The position numbers were made by a program, and so were the translations under genes. A stretch of DNA of 64,000 nt from Solenopsis invicta. Lineage: Eukaryota; Arthropoda; Insecta; Hymenoptera; Formicidae. The notes under the pieces were generated by a model, which worked only from the letters and a program-made list of their open reading frames with translations, was not told the origin of the DNA and ran no database searches. The stretch lies in the NCBI RefSeq assembly GCF_016802725.1, contig NC_052678.1, positions 1,962,501-2,026,500 on the forward strand. Reading direction: 5' to 3'. Of the stretch, positions 13,130-23,300 are shown piece by piece. The stretch's first letter is position 1; each line of letters starts with the position of its first letter.

Positions 13130-14966
13130 TGTTACGTCCAGAGTTCTCAAAATAAGTCTCTCGGGTCGGTTGGCAGGTAGAGACTTAGGGAAATAATTCG
13201 AGCGAGGTAGGAAGGACGGAACAGGCCTAATGTCTCGCACACATGTCTCCGGGCGAGTGCGACGAGTCGAATGCGTCTGGTGTATCAGAATGTAGGTCAG
13301 GTGTCGAGAATGACGACCTATGACTCTCATTCAGACTCTTGGATTCGTGTAGTCTTTATTTTGCGTAAACGAATTGAATCGTTTTTACGCGGGATCGGAC
13401 TAAGTGCAATTTTATCGGAGCGGGAATTAGAGGTGATTGAAATAAAGAAAAATGATTGAAATTAAGAATTACAATTTATTTTAACATAATAAAAGAAATA
13501 ACCAATTACAATGATAGGTGATAACTAAAATAATAATTATTAATTTGCAAATAACATTTTTGTTAGTAGAGAACATGTATAATAAAAAGAAGAAAAATCT
13601 TATGATCTTAATAAAAAATGTAATTATAACTTAAATTCTAATTGGTTACATTTGTGCTTAACGAGATATAAATGTGCGTGTGTGGGTGTATATTGTGATC
13701 AGGTGATTCTTAGCTATCCAGGTAGGCTTTGAAGCGAGTCGAAGATTTCTTCCAATTCATTGACTACTCTTCGATTCGTTTCGAAATTTTCGTTTACTAT
13801 ATTCTCTATTTGTTCGGGAGTAAATAATGAGTAGGAATGCGGAAACAATTCTTGAGGAAACTCTAACGCGGGAGAGTATGGATCTTCCGGGGGTCTTCGA
13901 ACAGGTGAATCGAGATTACGATGAAAAAAATCGGGATGAAGGTGTAAGAGGAAAGTCGGTAGGAGAAAAGGTTGAATCCCGAGGAGATGCTAAGAGCTCT
14001 GCAAAGGGATCGAAGGTAGAAGAAGGTGACCCTGGTGATTGTTTAGAATCTGTTTCTACAGGAGATCCAGGGGAGTGAGAGGAGGAGGGATAACGACAGG
14101 GGGAAAGAGACAATGATTCGGGGGACGGATTTAAGACTGGTGGAGATGAATCGGTCGGTTCGCCGGAAGTTCTTAAATTAATTAAAGCGTTAGGCAAAAC
14201 AGAAATTTTTCCTCGCTGATTGTGTAATTTTACGTAGAGCGATAACGATGCGTCAAGCTTCCGGAGCTTCTTATTTCGACGATTCCGACAGTTTTTATTG
14301 GCTCTTCGAGATTTATGTTCAGGGACTCGCTTACGCATGTTGGGTGAAATTAGTGAAGATGCGAACGATTTGGCGGAGTGGATTCAGCTTACAACGGCGG
14401 ACGGCTGGTCGACGGTTGGCACTCAAAGTGTTCGGAGGTTGAAAAGAACTTGTTGATTAATTCTCGCAATGTCGCGTCAAATTTAAGTACGATAAATACG
14501 AATCCGAACGTTACAAACTCGGACATATAATGCCACGGAATGTGCGACGGATCGAACTGGAGTGAATCGCGAATGAAAAATGAGCGATTGAGCAGAATGA
14601 AAAAAAGATGCGGCAAGTGCTCGTAAATGACTGTAAATGACTGTAAATAAGTGCTCGCGGGCTCCGGAGCTCCTTCCTTTTATACCTGATTCTGCCTATG
14701 ATTTCTATGGGGTTTTAATCCGCAGGTGTACTGTCTCTTATTATTGCCCGCGCGCTACCTATTAATTGCGCGACAAGTGTTTCGTGTCGATGGGGTCAAT
14801 CATCCGCCAAAATCGGCACGTGTCAAGGGTGGACCAGCCGTGTTGACTCGACTTTAGCATATCTGCGCGGTTAAGATAGATCATCTTTTCGAAATTTTCG
14901 GTTGCTTGGCTGCATCGATTTCGAAAGAAAAGAAGAGATTCTAGTGTTACTCCGCAGGACGTAACA
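13130..14966 (-). mobile_element. Solo LTR (about 1.84 kb) in the GF1 right arm
   Basis: The insertion starts TGTTACGTCC and ends GGACGTAACA, the short TG...CA inverted ends of a long terminal repeat, and is flanked by a 4-bp duplication CTAG (13126-13129 and 14967-14970). GF1 copy 1 shows the empty site AATACTAGAATGC near 6375. In the minus orientation a TATAAAA box (about 14678-14684) precedes a candidate start region, and an AATAAA lies near the other end (complement about 13356), the order expected of U3-R-U5. Open frames inside (for example minus strand 13916-14338, Ser/Pro-rich) match no family I know. Internal retrotransposon genes are absent, so recombination between two LTRs is the likely origin. 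Confidence 0.75.
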
Positions 14967-15810
14967 CTAGAATGCTCATGCAATTTCATGCAGTTTAATA
15001 ATTGTATATTAGTTGTATCAATAAATCTACGTGTATTTTTAATGTTAAAAATAATATATCATGTATTATGCTTTTACGAATGCTACGCATCAAATTTTCC
15101 AAATGTTATAACATATGATTGACAAAGTGCACATGAATATGGTAACCAAACTAAGCTAATAGATCGATTGCGCGTTATTAAATCTATTTTTGTCTTCCTA
15201 TTGCCTAGAATGTGTATTTTTTACTTTTCTTAAGAAAAATGTGCTTTGCTCTGTCAGATCTGCGTTCAAGTTATTAATGTAATATATATTTTGAATAAAT
15301 TTGACATTTGAAACAAGTATCAAATGATTGAATAAAAATATACATACTTAAATTTATTTATTTATTATGTATTTACCTTACTTATTAATTAATCCGGTTA
15401 CAAATGTATGAAACCAGAAGAAACACGCAGCGCTGAGGCCTTTAAGACTCATCTTGTTAAATAAAACGTACAATAAGCATTAGAATTATTTATATACTTT
15501 CCTTCAATCATTTGATACTTCTTTCAAATATCAATTTATATTCAAATTATACATTGCATTAATGACTTGGAGACAGATCTGTAGGCGCTAGGATAATAAC
15601 TCCAATAAATCCAAACTTGTCATTCATCGAATGAGTTGCTGCTTTTATTTTAGAATGACAGAGACTTGTGTTATACAACGAAAAATTCAATAATGTTTTG
15701 TATAATAACTTTAATTACTAGGACGTTTATTAGACACGTCTGTTCTATTGCTTTTCCTACGCAGCAATTCATAAAACATATATAAAGTAGCAACTTCTGC
15801 TCCAAAATTC

Positions 15811-16001
15811 GGGAGGGCAAAAACTGCCCAGAAAATCAATTGCCTACAGCGTCGATAGCCAATGCACATTTGCCTACAAATCTTTCGTACACAAAATCTT
15901 TTATCCACAAATTTAATTGTGCACAAATTTTTTGCCTACAGTTCGATAGCCTACAAGCTGTATTGCGCATGATGATTAAATTAAGAGACGAAGTTACTTT
16001 G

Positions 16002-16037
<36 letters not shown>

Positions 16038-16403
16038 GCACGCACGCACGCACACACGGATGGGAGTGCAAGGAGGTGGGCCGACTCATCCCCTATGTGA
16101 CTTGTGCGCAATAATGTCATGTGGAAACGTACATTCGTTTCTCAATTTTATATTTGTGCGCAATGGAGCTTGTAGTCTATCGAACTGTAGACAATAATGT
16201 TATGTGTGCAAACGTACATTTGTTTCTGAATTTTATATTGTGCGCAATGGAGCATGTAGACTAGCGAACTGTAGGCAAAAATTTTTGTGTTCGATCGATT
16301 TTGTGGATAAAAGATTTTGTGTACGAAAAATTTGTAGGCAAACGTGTGTTGGCTATCGACGCTGTAGGCAATCAATTTGTAGGCAGTTGGGGTCCTCCCT
16401 CAA
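15811..16403. repeat. Hairpin repeat with internal tandem copy and CA tract
   Basis: The stretch 15811-15972 is an imperfect reverse complement of 16240-16403. Shared motifs include GCCTACAGCGTCGATAGCC against GGCTATCGACGCTGTAGGC, and TTATCCACAAA against TTTGTGGATAA. Between the arms lie a (CA)n/(GCAC)n tract at 16003-16055 and two tandem copies (about 16107-16190 and 16190-16275) of a segment with ACGTACATT and TGTGCGCAATGGAGC. Open frames here are products of the repeat. It is probably a non-autonomous element of unknown class. Confidence 0.7.
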
Positions 16404-16993
16404 TGTTTTATATACGCATATATAGAATTTCCGTAAAATTTATGTTTAAAGCATGTATGAGAAAAATTAGGTGTCATATATACAATTTAAAGTTTAATCA
16501 ATTATTGAAAATACGAAATTTTTTCATAGTTTCATTGTATAAATATTAAAGTATTTATTATGTTTACTTAAAATATACAAAAATCAGTCTTCTGTGCATC
16601 ATTGTTACTATTATAAAACAAAAGTTCGTTTATTTATAACTTTATTAAAGTAAAATTATATAATTATATAATGCAATAATTCAAGCTTCATGAATCCACA
16701 ATTTTAAAAAATTTAATCGTAAAAAAATTATTTTAAGTTATAGACAACATAAAATCTGCTTTTCTTTTAATTACTCCACTAAATATTGTTTTTATAAATT
16801 ACTTACGCTAATTGTGACTTTAAAATCACAATTTGATGCAACCAATTGTACATGATTAGTATACATATATCACACAATAGCATTTGTTGCCAAACATATA
16901 GCAGAGTCATATTGAAAGATTATACTCATATAATATATGCGTAATTAAGAGCAAAGTACAAAGTAGATATATAGTAAATAAAAGCTCGAGTGC
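16404..16993. other. AT-rich stretch without recognised genes
   Basis: No open frame with family features, no inverted repeat and no RNA gene was seen. It is the distal upstream flank of the elongase gene. Confidence 0.5.
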
Positions 16994-17001
16994 GTATAAA
17001 T

Positions 17002-17213
17002 CAGGCACGGCCCCGTGGGCGCCCACAAAGCATGCGAGGAGGAGAACATCCTCCCTCTTCGCACGGTTGCTTCTTCCCGTCTTTCCTTCTGACGCCGCGA
17101 TCCACCAATCCCCTCCATACGACCGCTCTACTATGCTACAGTATGTGCACGTGACTCGCGCGTGTGGAAGGGGAAGCGGAGAAGCTCGAGCTATGGTTTA
17201 TGGGCCATGCCTG
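17002..17213. mobile_element. 212-bp hAT-type MITE inserted in a TATA box
   Basis: This GC-rich insert has inverted ends CAGGCACGGCCC and GGGCCATGCCTG (11 of 12 match). It is flanked by a perfect 8-bp duplication GTATAAAT at 16994-17001 and 17214-17221. An 8-bp duplication with CAG...CTG ends is the hallmark of hAT-superfamily insertion. There is no coding capacity. Its base composition differs sharply from the AT-rich surroundings. Confidence 0.85.
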
Positions 17214-17221
17214 GTATAAAT
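17214..17221 (+). promoter_or_regulatory. Candidate TATA box of the elongase gene, duplicated by the MITE
   Basis: GTATAAAT lies about 165 bp upstream of the elongase start codon, and the same octamer lies at 16994-17001 on the other side of the MITE. A TATA box here would place transcription start near 17245-17250 and give a 5' leader of about 135 bp. That use is inferred; the duplicated octamer itself is seen. Confidence 0.45.
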
Positions 17222-17382
17222 GATCGTGCGTATTCGATGAGTGGGTACAATCGGTTCTAATCGATCACGCCAATACGGTTGCTTTGCGATATAAAAGAAT
17301 GATACTACATATATTTAAACGATGATATTTTGATATACAAGGAAAGTAACGATTCAAAGACGATACAGGGCAATTACCAATC

Positions 17383-20300
17383 ATGGATTTCTTACAAGAC
17401 ATGCTATATTATTGGACAAAAGAGCTCGGTGAGTACTATTCGTATTATCAAAAGCTTTTCAAATAAATAATTACTTTGCGTGTCATTTGGTGCGAAACAT
17501 GACCGTGCTTCTTGATAGTGTAATAATTTGAGATTTACTAACAATATTTTATAACAAATTACAATTTTTTAGAAATGAGTTACACCTACAAAGATTTTTA
17601 AAAGAAATGTGACATGAAATAGACATAACAGTTTCAGCGTGAAAAAATGCATGAAACATTAATGTTGTTAATAAAAGATAATATGTATATTAATAGATTT
17701 AATGTTAATGAATTAATTTTGTAAACTATAATTCCTTTGCCAATTTAAAAATTACTATAGTTTAAACTTAATTAAATTTTATATGCGTAAAAATTGACCG
17801 AAAAGCAATGTTTTCTCACAATTGATTGCTTTCTGTTGTAATAATAAATGTTTTTCTTTTTTTTTAATAAAATATGTGTCCCCGCACAGCACGTAATATT
17901 GCAACAATATTGCGACAATATTATGATGTTGCAGTAATATTACAGCGCTATTGTAACATTGTTATGATATTGCAGCAATATTGCAATATGATATATCATA
18001 TTAAAATACTGCAGTGATATTGCAGAAATATTTGAATGCGATCTATCGCATTATAATATTGCTTTGACATTGCAGCAATATTGCAATATGATATATCATA
18101 TTACAATAGAGCAGTAATATTGCAAAAACATTTAAATGCGATATATTGCTTTATAATATTGCTTTGACATTGCAGCAATATTGCAATATGACATATCATA
18201 TTACAATAGTGCAGTGATATTGCAGAAATGATTGAATGCAATATATCGCGTTATAATAATGCTATGACATTGCAGCAATATTGCAATATGATATATCATA
18301 TTACAATATTGCAGTGATATTGCAGAAATATTCGAATGAGATATATTGCGTTATAATATTGCTATGACATTACAGCAATATTGCAATATGATATATCATA
18401 ATATAATATTGCAGTGATATTGCATAAATATTTAAATGCGATATATCGCGTTATAATATTGTTATGATATTGTAGCAATATTGCAATATGATATATCATA
18501 ATACCAAAAAAGAAAAAAATCAGAAAGGAAGCTTTCTAGTAACCCGTGAAACAGAAGTAGCCTTTGAGATTCCTAAGATGGCTGCCAAATCATTAAGCGC
18601 CATTATTTGAACCTTTATTCTCGTGACCTCTACACGAGATTTATGGGTGTTCCAATATACAATATGCCACCCCTCTTTATTTCGTAAACTAGCAGAGATA
18701 GACTCAATACATATAATATCAAATTAAATGGTTTGAACTAAACTTTATTGTTAGCACAATGATTACCCGCACAGCACATAATATTGCAACAATATTGCAA
18801 CAATATTAAGATATTACAGTAATATTACAACAATATTGTAATATTGCAATAATATTGCAGAAATATTAAAACGCGATATACCACACTGTAATATTGCTAT
18901 GACATTGCAACAATATTGCAATATTATATTTCACATTGCAATATTGTAGTAATATTGTAGAAATATTGAAATGCGATACATCACATTATAATATTGCTAT
19001 GACATTGCAGCAATATTGTAATATAATGTATCATATTACAATATTGCAGTAATATTGCAGAAATATTGGAATGCGATATATTGCATTATAATATTGTTAT
19101 GACATTGTAACAATATTGCCATATGGTATGTCATATTACAATATTGCAATGGTATTACAGAAATATTAGAATGCAATATATTGTATTAAAATATTGCTAT
19201 GACATTGCAGCAATATTGCAATACAATATTTCACATTACAATATTGCAGAAATATTAGAATGCGATATATCACATTATAATATTGCAGCAATATTACAAT
19301 ATGATATACCTAGATAGCATACAATATTTATAATAAATATTAATAAATATTTATTATAAATGTGTAATAAGAAGGCCTTCTTAGGTCGTAGCTAGGTCTT
19401 AGTGCTTGTACTTATTTATGTGATTTTATATACTTCTCTGAACTCAACCAGAATGTGCGCCGAATTAATTTTTGGTCATAACACAGCATGTCGAATAAGA
19501 ATTAGTAATATCACTATTTTTATTAAATTAATGAATTTAATATAATACTTGATGCTGATTTGCATCTATATACCCATTCCCCCCTGAAAAAACTGTAAGA
19601 AATTTATTGCAAAAAATAATACCCCACCCAGGGTTGTTATTTTTTGCAATAAATTTCTTATAGTTTTTTCAGGGGGAAATGGGTATATAGATGCAAATCA
19701 GTATCAAGTATTATATTAAATTAATTAATTTAATATAAATAGTGATATTACTAATTCTTATTCAACATGCTGTGTTATGACCGAAAATTAATTCGGCGCA
19801 CATTTTGGTTGAGTTCGGAGAAGTATATAAAATCACATAAATAAATATAAGCACTAAGACCTAGCTACGACCGAAGAAGGCTTTCTTATTATCATTGTGT
19901 TGTTACATTATCGGTCCAATAACATATTTGTAATTTATTATAAATATTTTTCATATATGTTATGAAAATATTTTATACATATTTTATGAATTACATGACA
20001 AAAATAATTATAAAAAATTTTTATCCAAATGTTATTAAAATATTAAAAAAAAATTTTCTATATATTTATGTTAAATAAAAAATAAATATTTACTAAAATA
20101 TTTTATAAAATATTTCAGAAAATATTTATAATAAATAAAAAATAAACATTTAAAGTAATAATTTATAAGTTTTTTTTTATTTAATTTAATTCTTGCATTA
20201 TATTAACATATATTTTCTAGTTGCATTTTTATTTAAACAAATAACGTGTATTGACCTGATCTATCAGTTATATACACATATCAGCTAAGTGTTCACAGGT

Positions 20301-23300
20301 TATCACAAAGGATTAGTTTGCAGCAATCTTAGAGGTTAAGCAACGTTGATCGGAGTCGCGACTTGGATGGGTGACCGCTTGGGAATACCAATATTACTGC
20401 ATTATCTCATTAATATCGCTGTAAGATTGCTGCAATATATTATATCTGCAAAAATTAGTCACAGGAACATTATCGCAATATTTCAGAAATATTATTGAAA
20501 TATTGCAGTAATTTTACTACAATAAATTTTCGCGGACGTTATGTAGTACAGCAACATTACAGCAACATTACTGAAATATTGCAGTAATATTTCCATGACC
20601 ATTTTTTGCGGACGTAGTATATTGCAGCAATATTACAGCAATATCTCTGTAATATTCTTTAATATTATACAATAGCATTCAAAAATATTTCTGCAATATC
20701 TTAGTAATATTACTAAAATATTGCAGTAATATTACTGCAATAAATTTTTGCAGACATGTATTGCAGCAATATTACAGCAATATTACTGAGATATTGCAGT
20801 AATATTTCTATGACCATTTCTTGCGGACGTAATATATTGCAGCAATATTACAGCAATATCTCTGTAATATTCTTTAATATTATACAATAACATTGAAAAA
20901 TAATGCTGCAATATCTCAGTAATATTACTGAAATACTGCAGTAATATTACTGCGATAAATTTTCACGGATATTGTGTATTGCAACAATATTATAGCAATA
21001 ATGCTGCAATATATTCTTGGAATATTACCGCAATATTAAAATATTACAACGATGTTGCAGCAATATTACGTGTTGTACGGGTTTTGTGATGTATAAATAT
21101 ATGTTTCGCAAAATGTTTCAACATAATAATTTGCACAAATTGAACAAGAATGCCTACTACGGTCGTAGCTAGGTTTTCGTGCTTGTATTGTCTATGTGAT
21201 TTTATACTTTCCTCAAGTTCAATGAACTGCGCGCCGAATTAATTTGAGATGATATTTTTCGCAATAATTTCTTTACAGACTTTTTCAGGGGGGAAAAGGG
21301 TTAATATTTAATAATACGTGATATTACTTAATCTCGTTCAATTAAAATTGTATTATGACTAAAAATTAATTCGGCACGCAGTTCATTGAACTTGAGGAAA
21401 GTATATAAAATAGACAATATAAGCACGAAGACCTAGCTGCGACTGTAGTAGGGATTCTTGTTCAATTTGTGTTGACATAGTAATTTGGTTTTCAGATCCA
21501 AGAGTAGCCGATCTATTGTTCGTCGATTCTGCTTATCAAATACCACTTATAATATTTGCATATCTGTACTTCGTGGTCGTCTATGGGCCTAAATTCATGA
21601 AGAACAAGCCGCCATACAAATTAAAGACTTTTATACAATTGTATAATATCATTCAAATTTTCATAAATACGTGGTTAATTTACGAAGCAACTGATGCAGG
21701 TTTATTCACGAACAAGATAATATGTCTCGGTCCTGATTATTCTTACAATTATAATGCAATAAGGGTAATAATAATTTATTAAACAATTTTGTGAGAAAAT
21801 ATATGTTATCAGCAAACATCCTATTCATAAATTTGAAAATTTAATATTTCTCTGTAATTCTTTCTATCAATTTCATGTATATTTTTGTTAAAGTAATGCA
21901 GTAATTTTATATTGTAGATTACCAGATGTGAATGGATTTATTTATTGTTAAAAATATTTGATTTGGTCGAAACAGTCTTATTTGTATTAAGAAAAAAAGA
22001 CAATCAGGTATCTGGTTTACATTTGTACCATCACGTCTCTAGTGTACTTATAGTGTGGTTATGTGTAAGATATTTGAATACTACTTTCAACGGAGTTATT
22101 GCCGCAATCAACTGCTTAATACACGTGATAATGTATACGTATTACTTCCTGGCAGCCTGTGGACCGACCGTCCAAAAAACTATTGCACCTATAAAACGCT
22201 GGATAACTACAGCACAAATGGTAAATTCTCCTAATTTTCTATCACATATATTTTTATATCGCGTAATTCTTTATTTTTCTTATTTTTATACATTTAGTTG
22301 ATTGTCTGACTACACATATGTGATTAATCGTCTCACCACATCCCCAATAGAATAATGTACTCGTAATTGTAATGAATTGTAATCTGTTTCTCTTGTTTTC
22401 ATCTCTAAAAAAATAAAGGATAGAAGGGATTCAAAGCCTCAGAACTGTCACGAAAAATCAATATATATCATTTAATACTGACAAGGGACCTTTTGGAAGT
22501 GTCCGTCTCAGATTTAAACAAACCTTTAAGAGGATGCTATAGTGACGGGAATTACCGACACATTACAGTGTTCATTAATTTTCGAATTGGCTCTACAGAT
22601 TACAAAATCCTTTTACAAAATAAAAGTACGCACCAAAACAAAGTGCTGGTTAATTTTACGAGAAAATCGAACAAAAAGTTAAAAATTTATTTATTTTTGG
22701 CTCGTGGATCTGTCAACCGAGGTTAACTTTTGTCATTTACTAATGTTTTGTAGTATATATGAAATGAGACCAGGCCGCACTTTAGAAAACTCTAACGAAC
22801 AACACTGACTGTGTGTCATTCCAGTCAAAAGCCTAACAAAAAAGTTTAACATGTAAACAGCTGTACGTGTACAGTGCGTTGCATTGATGCCTGGGGTACC
22901 GATTTTAGGGACCACGTTTCTTTCTTGATTATTTTTATGTTTATGACTAAATGCTGCGGTGATCGTTGACAGCAGCATTTACGTCATGAACGTAAAAATA
23001 ACTATGAAAGAAACGTGGTCCTTAAAATTGGTACCCCAGGCATCAATGCAACGCACTGTACAAATTCCGCTTAGCGCACGTAAACAATGGCAAGCAGAGT
23101 AGTGACTGTAGTTGATAGGTCTTTTCGCAGATGGCGAAATAATCGAAAAACAAAGACATCTATGGCCGGTATTCATAGTCGATTCTTATTTCAAGATCGT
23201 CTTAAGGTGATTTAAGATGCCAATACGGCTCTCTGATTGGTTGGTGACATCTTAAGGTGATACTTAACCCTTAAACACGTAAGTAGGTCTGAGAGACCCA

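Larger units (their letters stand above)
8090..15780. repeat. GF1 giant foldback element, copy 2
   Basis: The left arm is 8090-11221, with the Mos1-like mariner inside. The loop is about 11222-12091. The right arm is about 12092-15780 and is interrupted by the solo LTR at 13130-14966. The right arm ends with TACGCAGCAATTCATAAAACATA, after which the sequence is no longer GF1, so 15780 marks the right edge of the array. Confidence 0.85.

Noticed and set aside
13827..14442. Overlapping open frames on both strands inside the solo LTR
   Set aside because: Low-complexity (Ser/Pro or Glu/Gly) and mutually overlapping; no known retroelement protein resemblance. Mentioned under the LTR only.
15836..16100. 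Frames encoding His-Thr or Cys-Val runs
   Set aside because: Translations of the CA/TG microsatellite; the same applies at 28147-28450 and 41244-41426.
19123..19317. 64-codon Tyr/Ile/Asn-rich frame
   Set aside because: It is the GCAATATT tandem array read in one frame.
22493..23176. Open frames in the nested MITEs
   Set aside because: They cross element boundaries and terminal inverted repeats, and they show no transposase motifs.
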